In this document: positions 33,500-42,131 of the stretch, in pieces
Layout: every line of letters begins with the position of its first letter
How positions within the stretch are numbered: position 1 is the first letter of the stretch
Origin: Homoserinimonas sedimenticola
GTDB taxonomy: Bacteria > Actinomycetota > Actinomycetes > Actinomycetales > Microbacteriaceae
Direction of reading: 5' to 3'
NCBI RefSeq assembly: GCF_026094475.1
Contig: NZ_JAPELL010000001.1
Span: 62,001 to 126,000 of the forward strand
Length of the DNA: 64,000 nucleotides
Position numbers and translations under genes: made by a program
Notes under the pieces: generated by a model
What the model was told of the DNA's origin: nothing
Databases searched by the model: none
The model's input: the letters and a program-made list of their open reading frames with translations, nothing else

Positions 33500-35296
33500 T
33501 CATTCTTCGTGATGCTCGTGTCCCGCGTATTCCGTGAGCAGCGCGTTCGCCCGTTCGCCCGACTCGCCCTCGCGGTCGATAGCGTCATGCATCGTGTCGA
33601 GCTTCTCCTCTCCCGCGGGGAACGGGGGAAGCAGGGGTGTCGAGGGGTCGGTGATGACCTCGAGCACGACGGGCCGTTCGGAGGAGAGCGCCGCGTCCCA
33701 CGCGTCCGCCAGCTGCGCGGGGTCGTCGACGAGGATGCCCTGCAGGCCCAGGAGCTCGGCGTAGGCCGAGTATCGGAAGTCGGGGAGGGCCTGGCTGGCG
33801 GCGAAGCGCGGCTCGCCCTCGTTCTCGCGCTGCTCCCAGCTGACCTCGGCGAGGTCCCGGTTGTTGATCACGCAGAGGACGAAGCGGGGGTCGTTCCATC
33901 TGGGCCACATCTTGCTGAGCGTGATGAGCTCGGCCACGCCGGTCATCTGGGTTCCGCCGTCGCCCGCAAGCACGATCATGGGACGTTCTGGGTGCGCGAG
34001 CTTGCCCGCGATGCCGTAAGGCATCCCGCAGCCCATGCTGGCGAGCGTGGAAGAGACGTGGGCGGGCACACCGGGCGGCAGGCGAAGCTGCCTGGCATAC
34101 CAATAGACGATGCTGCCCACATCGAGCGCCACCTGGGCGTCGGCGGGCATTCGCTCACTCAAACGTCGGACGACGAGTTCCGGGTTGACGGGCTGCGCGT
34201 CGACGAGCGCCCGGGTCTCGCTGATCTCGTGCCACGTGCGCACCTGCTCCTCGACCTCCTGCCGCCAGGAGCGGTCGGATGCCTCGGGCAGTACCTTGAC
34301 GAGGGCGCGCAGTGTCGCGGCCGCATCGCCCGCGAGCCCCACCTCGACGGGGTAGCGGTCACCGATTCGCCCCGCATCGACGTCGATCTGCACGGCGCGG
34401 GCCTGCCCTGGGGCGGGATAGAACTCCGTCCACGGGTCGCTTGAGCCCACGATGAGCAGGGTGTCGCAGTTGCCCAGCAGGTGGCCGCTCGCCGTCGTGC
34501 CGAGATGGCCCATGACGCCCGTCGAAAAGGGCAGCGACTCGTCGACGTAGGGCTTGCCGAGGAGGCTCGTGGTGATGCCGGCGCCCAGCTTCTCGGCGAT
34601 TGCGACAACTTCTTCGCCTGCATCCTTGGCGCCTTGCCCTACGAGGAGGGCGACCCTGCTGCCCTCCGCAAGCACGCGCGCAGCCGCCTCGAGCTGTTCG
34701 GCTGGGGGCAGGATGCGCCCCCGGTCGAAGACGGCGGAGGTCAGCATCACCCCGTGCGTGTGTTCGTGCTCGGGAGCGTCGGCGATCTGCACGTCGTGGG
34801 GCAGGATGACGACCGCAGGGCCGCGATTGCTCAGAGCGCTGCGGAAGGCGCGGTCGATCACCATGGGGACCTGCTCGGGGGAGGCGACGAGCTGCACGAA
34901 GGAGGCGACGTCGGCGAAGAGCGTCGAGAGGTTGATCTCCTGCATGTAGCCCGAGCCGAGCACGCTCGTCGTCTGCTGGCCGACGATGGCAACAACTGGT
35001 ACGTGATCGAGCTTTGCATCGTAGAGGCCGTTGAGCAGGTGAACCGCGCCGGGGCCCTGCGTTGAGGTCACGACCCCCACGGCGCCCGTGTACTTCGCGT
35101 GCCCCACGGCCATGAACGCCGCGTTCTCCTCGTGGCGCGCCTGCACGAACTCGGGGCCCTCGTCGGCGCGTTGCAGCGCGGCAAGGAAGCCGTTGATGCC
35201 GTCCCCGCTGTAGCCGAAGACCCGCTCGACGTCCCAGTCGAGCAGGCGCTCGACGATGACGTCGGACACCGTCTCGGTGTTGCCTTTCTCTGCCAT
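33500..35296 (-). CDS. ThDP-dependent pyruvate oxidase/dehydrogenase-like enzyme
   Basis: The 598-residue enzyme has the three-domain POX/AHAS fold: PYR domain with catalytic Glu in ARHEENAAFMAVGHA, a central FAD-type domain, and a PP domain with the ThDP motif GDGGTQMTG...INNRD. Similarity is greatest to PoxB-type pyruvate:quinone oxidoreductases and the unclassified thiamine-requiring group near them. It lacks an obvious PoxB C-terminal lipid-binding peptide; instead it ends with an acidic, His-rich tail (GHEHHEE). The likely reaction is pyruvate to acetate and CO2. AAGGAG precedes ATG 35296. The next upstream gene is dnaE2, 90 nt away. Confidence 0.85.
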   Translation of the reverse strand: MAEKGNTETVSDVIVERLLDWDVERVFGYSGDGINGFLAALQRADEGPEFVQARHEENAAFMAVGHAKYTGAVGVVTSTQGPGAVHLLNGLYDAKLDHVPVVAIVGQQTTSVLGSGYMQEINLSTLFADVASFVQLVASPEQVPMVIDRAFRSALSNRGPAVVILPHDVQIADAPEHEHTHGVMLTSAVFDRGRILPPAEQLEAAARVLAEGSRVALLVGQGAKDAGEEVVAIAEKLGAGITTSLLGKPYVDESLPFSTGVMGHLGTTASGHLLGNCDTLLIVGSSDPWTEFYPAPGQARAVQIDVDAGRIGDRYPVEVGLAGDAAATLRALVKVLPEASDRSWRQEVEEQVRTWHEISETRALVDAQPVNPELVVRRLSERMPADAQVALDVGSIVYWYARQLRLPPGVPAHVSSTLASMGCGMPYGIAGKLAHPERPMIVLAGDGGTQMTGVAELITLSKMWPRWNDPRFVLCVINNRDLAEVSWEQRENEGEPRFAASQALPDFRYSAYAELLGLQGILVDDPAQLADAWDAALSSERPVVLEVITDPSTPLLPPFPAGEEKLDTMHDAIDREGESGERANALLTEYAGHEHHEE

Positions 35297-35386
35297 GGCA
35301 CAACTCCTTCGAGGGTGGTGTTCCGCATCGTACGGCGCGTCCGCGCGGGTCGTGCCCAGTGATCTTCCAGCCCGCGCCGCGACCGC

Positions 35387-38300
35387 TCAGCGGAAGTTCC
35401 GCGACTCCGTGCGCACGGGCATCCGCAGCTCCTCGAAGCGGTCTGCGACCAGGTTGACGACGCCGTCGGGGGAGCGCTCGAGGATGCCCCGCACGAGGAG
35501 AGCGGGAGACTCACGGGCCACCCGGCGGTAGCGGGCCCACACCCCCTTGCTCGCGATGACGTTGAGCATGCCCGTCTCGTCCTCGACGTTGAGGAAGGTC
35601 ATGCCGCTCGCCGTGTGAGGTCGCTGCCGGTGCGTCACGACCCCGCCCACCTCGACGCGGCGCCCCGACTCGCACGACTCCAGCCGAGACATCGGCAGCA
35701 CGCCGCGCCGGTCGAGATGGGGGCGGATGTGGCGTACCGGATGATCGTCGGTCGACACCCCCGTCGCCCACAGGTCGTAGGCGACCTGCTCGGCGGGGGA
35801 GAGCAGGGGCAGAAGCGGCGGCTGGATCGCGATGGACGTGCCCTCGAGCGTGTCGGGACGCTCCTGCGCCGCGGCGCCCGCATCCCACAGCGCCTCGCGC
35901 CGGCTCACACCGAGCGAGTCGAAGGCGCCCGCCGCGGCCAGCGCCTCGAGCTGCTCCGTGCTGAGGCCCACGCGGCGCGAGAGATCGGCGAGCGAGCGGT
36001 AGGGGCCGCCCTCCTCGCGCTCGGCGACAATCCGCTCCGCGAGCTTCTCGCCGATGCTCGTGACGCCCGCAAGCCCCAGACGCACGGCGAAGGCACCGTC
36101 ACGGCGGTGCTCGACCGGGTCGGGGTGGGAGCGATCGAAGGGGGCGACGGGGGGCTGCTCAAAACTCAGGCACGCGTCGTTGCCCGTGGCCGCGGCATCC
36201 GGCCCCAGTGTTTCTCGAGTGCTCAGGGCCTCGAGGGTCGCCTCTGCCTGGGAACAGAGGATGTCGGGACGCCGCACCTCCACGCCGTGACGCCGCGCAT
36301 CCGCCACAAGGGTCTGGGGGGAGTAGAAACCCATCGGCTGGGCGCGCAGGAGGGCGGCGAGGAAGGCGCCGGGGTAGTGGAGCTTGAGCCAGGAACTCGC
36401 ATAGACGAGCACTGCGAAGCTCAGCGAGTGCGACTCGGCGAAACCGAAGTTCGCGAAAGCCTCGATACGGGCGTAGACATCATCCGCGACCTGGCCCGTG
36501 ATGCCATTGGCCGCCATGCCCTCGTAAAGCTTCGCCCGGAGCGACTCGATGCGCTCGATGCCGCGCTTGGACCCCATCGCCCGCCGCAGCAGGTCGGCGT
36601 CTTCGGCCGAGCATCCGCCCACCGCGACCGCCATCTGCATGAGCTGCTCCTGGAAGAGGGGGACCCCCAGCGTTCGTTTGAGCACGGGCTCGACAAGGGG
36701 GTGCAGGTACGTCACATCCTCCTGCCCCGTGCGACGGCGGATGTAGGGGTGCACAGCCCCACCCTGGATGGGACCCGGACGGATGAGGGCGATCTCGACG
36801 ACGAGGTCATAGAAGCAGCGCGGCTTGAGTCGCGGGAGCGTCGCGAGCTGGGCGCGGCTCTCCACCTGGAAGACGCCGATCGCATCCGCCCGGCAGAGCA
36901 TGTCGTAGACCCCCTGCTCCTCCCTGGGCAGCGTCTCGACGCTCCAGCGCTCGCCGAGGTTCTCCTCGATGAGGTCGAAGCAGTACTGCATGGCCGCGAG
37001 CATGCCGAGCCCCAGCAGGTCGAACTTGACGAGGCCCATCCACTCGCAGTCGTCCTTGTCCCACTGCAACACCGTGCGGTTCTCCATGCGGGCGTGCTCG
37101 ATGGGGCACACCTCGCCGACGGGACGCTCGGTCAGCACCATGCCGCCCGAGTGGATGCCGAGGTGGCGGGGCGCCTTGAGCAGGCTCTCGGCGAGATCGA
37201 CGACGGGGCCGGGGATCTCGTGGTCGCTGCCGATGTCGTGCCAGCGCTCGACCTGCTTCGACCAGGCATCCTGCTGCCCCTGGCTGTAGCCGAGCGCCTT
37301 CGCCATGTCGCGCACCGCATTCTTGGGGCGGTAGCTGATGACGTTCGCCACCTGGGCGGCATTGCGGCGGCCGTACTTCTCGTAGACGTACTGGATGACC
37401 TCCTCGCGCCGGTCGGAGTCGAAGTCGACGTCGATGTCGGGCTCCTCCTCGCGCAGGCTCGAGAGAAAGCGCTCGAAGGGCAGCCCGTAGAAGATCGAGT
37501 CGACCGCCGTGATGCCGAGCGCGTAGCAGACGGCCGAGTTCGCCGCGGAGCCGCGACCCTGACAGAGGATGCCGCGGCTCTTCGCAAAGCGCACGATGTC
37601 GTGCACGATCAGGAAGTAGCCGGGAAAGTCCTTTGCCTCGATCACGCGCAGCTCCTGCTCGAGCCTTGCGTGCACTGACTCGTCGGCCCTCGGATACTTC
37701 TCGAGCGTGCCCCGGCGCACGAGCTCCCGCAGCCACGACATGGGCGTGTGCCCCTCCGGCACGTCCTGCTTCGGCAGTTTCGGCCGTGCCGCGCGCAGGG
37801 GGAACGCGAGCTGCTCAGCGAGTTCGACCGTGCGGGCGACCGCGCCCGGGTAGCGGGCGAAGCGCTCCGCCATCTCGGCTCCGCTGCGCAGGTGGGCGCC
37901 GTCGCTCGCGGGCAGCCACGCATCCATCTCGTCGAGGCTGCGGCGGGCACGCACGGCGGCGACGGCGGAGGCGAGTGGATGCTCGTCAGGCGTCGCGTAG
38001 TGCACGACGTTCGTCGCGATCGTGGAGAGCCCCGCGCGCTCGGCGATGCGGGCGAGCGTGTCGTTGTGCTGGGAATCTAGGGGGCCGCCCTGGTCGAAGA
38101 GTTCGACGACGACGTTGTCGTGCCCGAAGAGGGTCACGAGACGATCGACCTCTCGGGCCGCTCCGAGCTCTCCCTCGGCATCGAGGGCGCGTCGCACGGC
38201 GCCCTTGCGGCATCCCGTCAGCACGACCCAGTGGCCCGCCGCCTGGGCCGCGAGCTCGTCGAGGTCGTAGAGGGGGCGCCCCTTTTCGGCATCGGCGGCG

Positions 38301-38752
38301 AGCTGCCCCGTCGTGATGGCGCCCGCGAGCCGGTGATAGCCCTCTTCCCCGCGGGCGAGCACGAGGAGGTGATCCCCCTCGGGGTCCGCGTGACCGTTCT
38401 GGGGCGCGCTGAGACCCAGGGAGAGCTCGGCCCCGAACACGGTCGAGAGACCCGTCCCCTCGGCAGCCTCCGCGAGTCGCACGACGCCGTAGAGCCCGTC
38501 ATGGTCGGTGAGGGCGAGGGCGTGCAGGCCGAGCCGCACGGCCTCGTCGACGAGGGCCTGCGGCGAGGAGGCGCCGTCGAGGAAGCTGAAGTGCGAGTGC
38601 ACGTGGAGTTCGGCGTAGGGCACGACCGCGCCGGCGGGAGGCTCGGGGCGCTCGCGCGGGGGCCGCAGTTGGGAGGCTCGCAGCGCGGCCGGTTCCCCCG
38701 AGTAGGCGCGCTCGAGTTCGGACCAGGTGACGGGCGGGTTGTTCCAGCCCAT
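35387..38752 (-). CDS. dnaE2: Error-prone DNA polymerase III alpha
   Basis: The 1121-residue C-family polymerase performs SOS-induced translesion synthesis and mutagenesis. It has a PHP domain (AELHVHSHFSFLDGAS, 48-63), the catalytic acidic motif PDIDVDFDSDRREEV, the fingers region GRGSAANSAVCYALGI, GIHSGGMV, and a C-terminal OB-fold (RVEVGGVVTHRQRPHTASG). The lengths and motifs match DnaE2, not the replicative DnaE1. GAGGAGG sits about 7 nt before ATG 38752. It lies 38 nt after imuB, completing imuA'-imuB-dnaE2 in one transcription unit. Confidence 0.97.
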   Translation of the reverse strand: MGWNNPPVTWSELERAYSGEPAALRASQLRPPRERPEPPAGAVVPYAELHVHSHFSFLDGASSPQALVDEAVRLGLHALALTDHDGLYGVVRLAEAAEGTGLSTVFGAELSLGLSAPQNGHADPEGDHLLVLARGEEGYHRLAGAITTGQLAADAEKGRPLYDLDELAAQAAGHWVVLTGCRKGAVRRALDAEGELGAAREVDRLVTLFGHDNVVVELFDQGGPLDSQHNDTLARIAERAGLSTIATNVVHYATPDEHPLASAVAAVRARRSLDEMDAWLPASDGAHLRSGAEMAERFARYPGAVARTVELAEQLAFPLRAARPKLPKQDVPEGHTPMSWLRELVRRGTLEKYPRADESVHARLEQELRVIEAKDFPGYFLIVHDIVRFAKSRGILCQGRGSAANSAVCYALGITAVDSIFYGLPFERFLSSLREEEPDIDVDFDSDRREEVIQYVYEKYGRRNAAQVANVISYRPKNAVRDMAKALGYSQGQQDAWSKQVERWHDIGSDHEIPGPVVDLAESLLKAPRHLGIHSGGMVLTERPVGEVCPIEHARMENRTVLQWDKDDCEWMGLVKFDLLGLGMLAAMQYCFDLIEENLGERWSVETLPREEQGVYDMLCRADAIGVFQVESRAQLATLPRLKPRCFYDLVVEIALIRPGPIQGGAVHPYIRRRTGQEDVTYLHPLVEPVLKRTLGVPLFQEQLMQMAVAVGGCSAEDADLLRRAMGSKRGIERIESLRAKLYEGMAANGITGQVADDVYARIEAFANFGFAESHSLSFAVLVYASSWLKLHYPGAFLAALLRAQPMGFYSPQTLVADARRHGVEVRRPDILCSQAEATLEALSTRETLGPDAAATGNDACLSFEQPPVAPFDRSHPDPVEHRRDGAFAVRLGLAGVTSIGEKLAERIVAEREEGGPYRSLADLSRRVGLSTEQLEALAAAGAFDSLGVSRREALWDAGAAAQERPDTLEGTSIAIQPPLLPLLSPAEQVAYDLWATGVSTDDHPVRHIRPHLDRRGVLPMSRLESCESGRRVEVGGVVTHRQRPHTASGMTFLNVEDETGMLNVIASKGVWARYRRVARESPALLVRGILERSPDGVVNLVADRFEELRMPVRTESRNFR

Positions 38753-38790
38753 GGTGTCCTCCTCTCACGGGCGGCGAGGTCTCGCGGTGG

Positions 38791-40353
38791 TCAGTCGTAG
38801 TGGGCTTCGACGCGCCAGCGGTGCTGCTCGAGCAGGAGCAGCCAGCCCTCACCGTCGTCGTCGAGCACCTGGAAGCGGTCGGCGCGTCGGGCCCTGGCCG
38901 GGTCCCACCAGCGCTGGCGCAGCGGCCACGGCCCCGCCCATGCGGTCACCCGCCGCCGCCGCCGCGGCTGCAGCTCGTCGATGCTGATCCAGGCGAGCTC
39001 GGCACTCAGGCGACCCCGGCGATCCACGTCGACGCTGCTCTCCCCGTCATCGAGCACGGTGGCGGCGAGCGGGGGGTCGTAGACGGTCGCGGGGGCGGGT
39101 TCTGGCAGGCTCCCGGGCCAGGGCCGGTCGGCTGCGAGCCGCTCCCGGGGCGGTGGTGCATCGCCCCAGGGCACGAGCACGCGCCGTTCCGCGAGGAGGC
39201 GCCCGCCGCCCGGCACCGCCGTGAGCACGGCCTCGTGCCCCAGCATGCTCTGGATGCGGGAGAGGCCGTGGTGGATCCGCTCGTCGGGGCTGCGCCCCCA
39301 CAGTCCCTCCTCGTGATGGGAGATCGCGTCGACGCGGGTGGGGGAGATCACGACACGCGCGATGGGGGATTCCAGTCCGCCCTCGACGCCGCCCGAGCCC
39401 TGCAGCTGCCAGCGCACGCGGTCGACGATCTCGGCGGGTGTGAAGTGTCGGGGGTGGTTCCACTCGCGTTCGCTGCGCTCGCCGCGGTCGCTTGTGACAG
39501 TGACCCGGATGCCCGTGCAGACGAGTCCCGCGGAGGTCAGTCCGCCCGCGCAGCGCTCCGCGACCGCGCGCAGGGCGAAGGCGATCTGGTCGACACGGTC
39601 GAGGGGTGGCTCGAAATCGATCCCTGAGTCGAAGTCGCGCGGGGGCAGGCGGGGTATGACCGGTCTGCGGTCGAGCCCCGCCGCCCGCTCGTGTGCGGCG
39701 GCTCCCTCCTCGCCGAAGCGGGCCCGCACGTCGCTCGCATCGAGCGCAGCGAAATCCCCGAGGGTGCGGGCGCCGAGCCGCCGCAGGAGCGGTGCGAGTT
39801 CGGGGGCGTCGACCGCCTCGATCGGCAGGGCGGCCAGGAAGGCGGGGGAGGCGCCAGGGGGGACGATCGCAATCGCCTGCCCCTCCGTGTCGCCCAGGAG
39901 AGCCTGCATGGCGGCCTGCTCCGCTGTGTAGCGACCGTCGGCGATGCCGACCACGGCGGGCGGGTGACCCTCGTGGAGCAGGCGGTCGAGCACGGCGGTG
40001 GCGGCCTGTTCCTCGCCGCCGTAGTAGCGCGCTGCCCCGCGTGCCCGCACGGCGCACAGCCCCGGCCTGATGAGCTGCACCCCCGGAATGACCTGCTCGA
40101 TCGCGGCGATGACGGGGTCGAAGGCGCGCGCATCCGTCTCGGGGTCGTGGGGGTGCACCGTGAGGGCGGGGCTGCGCAGTTGAGCCTCGCGCACGCGCAG
40201 GCCCCGCCGCACGCCCTCCTGTCGCGCCTCGGCCGAGCAGGCGATGACGATGCCGCGATCGATGACGGCGACGGATGCTGCGGGGGGCAGTCCGTGGATG
40301 CTCCGGGCCGCGACGACCGGCCAGTCGGGGAACCACAGCACCATGGTGCGCAC
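38791..40353 (-). CDS. imuB: Mutasome Y-family polymerase-like protein
   Basis: The 520-residue protein is the catalytically silent Y-family member that links DnaE2 and ImuA' to the sliding clamp. It begins VRTMVLWFPDWPV and contains CSAEARQEGVRRG, ADGRYTAEQAA and helix-hairpin-helix region LGARTLGDFAAL. The normal catalytic carboxylates of DinB are not evident (FPDWP replaces the first DxDxF-like motif). The C-terminal third (RDRP-like basic patches, then WRVEAHYD) is the interaction region. GTG 40353 is chosen because GGAG lies 6 nt upstream; ATG 40383 would overlap imuA' and has no ribosome site. Confidence 0.93.
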   Translation of the reverse strand: MRTMVLWFPDWPVVAARSIHGLPPAASVAVIDRGIVIACSAEARQEGVRRGLRVREAQLRSPALTVHPHDPETDARAFDPVIAAIEQVIPGVQLIRPGLCAVRARGAARYYGGEEQAATAVLDRLLHEGHPPAVVGIADGRYTAEQAAMQALLGDTEGQAIAIVPPGASPAFLAALPIEAVDAPELAPLLRRLGARTLGDFAALDASDVRARFGEEGAAAHERAAGLDRRPVIPRLPPRDFDSGIDFEPPLDRVDQIAFALRAVAERCAGGLTSAGLVCTGIRVTVTSDRGERSEREWNHPRHFTPAEIVDRVRWQLQGSGGVEGGLESPIARVVISPTRVDAISHHEEGLWGRSPDERIHHGLSRIQSMLGHEAVLTAVPGGGRLLAERRVLVPWGDAPPPRERLAADRPWPGSLPEPAPATVYDPPLAATVLDDGESSVDVDRRGRLSAELAWISIDELQPRRRRRVTAWAGPWPLRQRWWDPARARRADRFQVLDDDGEGWLLLLEQHRWRVEAHYD

Positions 40354-40372
40354 GACAGTCTCCACGGGCGAT

Positions 40373-41098
40373 TCAGGAGGCATGGGCGGCGGGTGTGGCC
40401 GTGGGGTCGGGGGCGAGCCGCAGCGGCGGCTCTGTCGCGGCAGGGGAGGCCGCAGCATCCGTGCCTCGAGTGGGGAGGGTGATGACGCGCGAGCGGGGGC
40501 GCCCGCCGCGGGAGACGGTCTCGACGCGCAGCCGACGGCTCATGAGGTGCCCGTGACCACGCCCCAGCCCGCTCCAGTCGCTCGCCGTGGCGCGCAGCAC
40601 GGCGTCGGCCTGCGGCCAGGGGCCCAGCACGATGAGGGTGCTCTCGCGCTGCCGCAGCCGGGCCGCGAGGCGGGAGGCCTCGGCGGGGGTGACGCGGGAG
40701 GGGGCTGCGACGACGAGCCCCAGCACCTCGGTCATGGCGGCGGCGACCCCGAGCCAGCGGGCGCCGGCATCCGGCACGAGCACGAGCCGGTCCAGTTCGA
40801 TGCCGAGTCCCGCGGCTGCCTCGGTGCCGAGGTGGGGGAGGCCGAGCATCCCGCACCACGCCCCTTCGCGGGAGGGTGCGGCCAGCAGCGCGAGGGCGAG
40901 ACTCGTCGACCCTGTGACGGAGTAGGTGGCGCCCGCGCGCAGCCCCTCCGGCAGAAGCGGGCGCAGTTCGTCGAGCAGCGGGAGGGACCTCTCAGGCAGC
41001 CGCGTGGACTGCATCTGCCGGATGCGCGCCTGGAGTTCCTCGCGCACCTCGGAGCGCTCCGCGAGAGCGGAGGAGCGGGAACCGAGAAGCACTGCCAC
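40373..41098 (-). CDS. imuA': Mutasome accessory protein ImuA', RecA-like
   Basis: The 241-residue protein has a degenerate RecA-type core with no recognisable Walker A; the stretch TYSVTGSTSLALALLAAPS corresponds to it. Downstream are GIELDRLVLVPDAG and LIVLGPWPQAD. In mycobacteria and relatives ImuA' joins ImuB and DnaE2 in induced mutagenesis. An in-frame ATG at 41116 lies inside the LexA operator and has no ribosome site, so GTG 41098 is preferred. The C-terminus after about 200 is low-complexity Ala/Pro/Thr. Confidence 0.88.
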   Translation of the reverse strand: MAVLLGSRSSALAERSEVREELQARIRQMQSTRLPERSLPLLDELRPLLPEGLRAGATYSVTGSTSLALALLAAPSREGAWCGMLGLPHLGTEAAAGLGIELDRLVLVPDAGARWLGVAAAMTEVLGLVVAAPSRVTPAEASRLAARLRQRESTLIVLGPWPQADAVLRATASDWSGLGRGHGHLMSRRLRVETVSRGGRPRSRVITLPTRGTDAAASPAATEPPLRLAPDPTATPAAHAS

Positions 41099-41108
41099 GC
41101 AACTATTT

Positions 41109-41124
41109 TCGAACATATGTTCGA
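41109..41124 (-). promoter_or_regulatory. LexA (SOS) box
   Basis: TCGAAC-ATAT-GTTCGA is a perfect palindrome and an exact match to the actinobacterial LexA consensus TCGAAC-N4-GTTCGA. It spans the candidate -10 TATGTT (minus strand 41118-41113) of the imuA'-imuB-dnaE2 operon. It is also about 80 nt upstream of the divergent CPBP-like gene, so it might affect that too. Confidence 0.95.
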
Positions 41125-41203
41125 ACAGTGCAAACGTGTCCTTTCCTCCGCGGCGTGTCGCGTGAAACGTGGGCGAGCGGGGCTCCTAGTGCATGCTGGA
41201 GGG

Positions 41204-42031
41204 GTGACCACTGCCGCCGCGCCCGTGACGACAGCGCCTGCGCGCGACTACGTCCGCAAGCTCCTGCCGACCGCGCTCATCTCCGCCTCGGCCCTGCTCC
41301 TCTTCGGGATCCAGACGCCCTTCGGCTACCCGACGCTCGCGGCCGGCCTCCTGGTCGCGATGGCGGTCGACCGCGAGCTGCTCAAGCATCTCGCGCTCAT
41401 CGCCGCCGGCCTGCTCATCATCAGCACGGTGCCGCTCCACGCCGACCTCAGCATCGGCCACATGGTCGCGATGGGCACGGCTCTCGCGCTCGCCGTCGCG
41501 GTGCCCTATGCGATCCACCGCTGGGTCTACCGGGAGCGCATCATCCGCTTTCCCATGTTCACGGGCAAGAAGTGGTCGCTGCTTGCCAAGCTCTACCTCC
41601 TGGGCGTCGTCCTCCTCGGCTACCTGATCCTGCCGGTCTACCTCATCAGCACCGAGGTCTATGAGAACTGGCCGGATGCCTCATCCGATCCCACGATCTT
41701 CTGGCGCCTCTTCCTCGGGGTCAACGCCGTCGGCATCTGGGACGAGCTGTTCTTCATCTGCACGGTCTTCACGCTTCTCATCCGGCACTTCCCCGTGTGG
41801 ATCGCGAACCTGCTGACCGCCGTGATGTTCTCGTCGTTCCTGTGGGAGATCGGCTATGAGGCCTGGGGGCCGCTGTTGACCTTCCCCTTCGCGCTCCTGC
41901 AGGGCTACACCTTCCGGCTCACGAAGTCCTTCACCTACGTCGTCTCGGTGCACCTGCTCTTCGACCTCGTGCTGTTCCTCGCGCTTGTGCACGCCCACGA
42001 CCGCTCCTTCCTGCCGGTCTTCCTCTACTGA
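41204..42031 (+). CDS. CPBP-like intramembrane protease homologue
   Basis: The 275-residue protein has about eight membrane helices. The C-terminal half resembles the CPBP (Abi/CAAX protease) domain: WDELFFICTVFTLL replaces the usual EE-x3-R motif with D-E, SSFLWEIGYEAWGP holds the position of F-x3-H, and SVHLLFD holds H-x3-N/D. Because the first Glu and one His are changed, protease activity is doubtful. The GTG start at 41204 follows GGAGG too closely, so the start may be GTG 41222. Confidence 0.7.
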   Translation: MTTAAAPVTTAPARDYVRKLLPTALISASALLLFGIQTPFGYPTLAAGLLVAMAVDRELLKHLALIAAGLLIISTVPLHADLSIGHMVAMGTALALAVAVPYAIHRWVYRERIIRFPMFTGKKWSLLAKLYLLGVVLLGYLILPVYLISTEVYENWPDASSDPTIFWRLFLGVNAVGIWDELFFICTVFTLLIRHFPVWIANLLTAVMFSSFLWEIGYEAWGPLLTFPFALLQGYTFRLTKSFTYVVSVHLLFDLVLFLALVHAHDRSFLPVFLY

Positions 42032-42119
42032 CGCGGGCGCGGCGACCTGTCCTAGCAGACGGCGGCAGCACTTCGCCGCGAATTCACCCGGGCACCTGTC
42101 CTCGCATCCCCTGAGCGAA

Positions 42120-42125
42120 TACCGT
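42120..42125 (+). promoter_or_regulatory. -10 hexamer TACCGT for the trehalose operon
   Basis: TACCGT ends 6 nt before ATG 42132 of glgX, so glgX-treY-treZ likely starts as a leaderless mRNA. Confidence 0.45.
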
Positions 42126-42131
42126 GAGCGC

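Noticed and set aside
32480-34444. 654-codon plus-strand frame
   Set aside because: Spans two opposite-strand genes and the gap between them, with no recognisable domain.
35615-37678. 687-codon plus-strand frame opposite dnaE2
   Set aside because: Fully antisense to conserved polymerase domains; shadow frame.
40354-40383. ATG 40383 as imuB start
   Set aside because: It overlaps the imuA' stop, has no ribosome site, and the family N-terminus (RTMVLWFPDWP) begins at GTG 40353, which has GGAG at good spacing.
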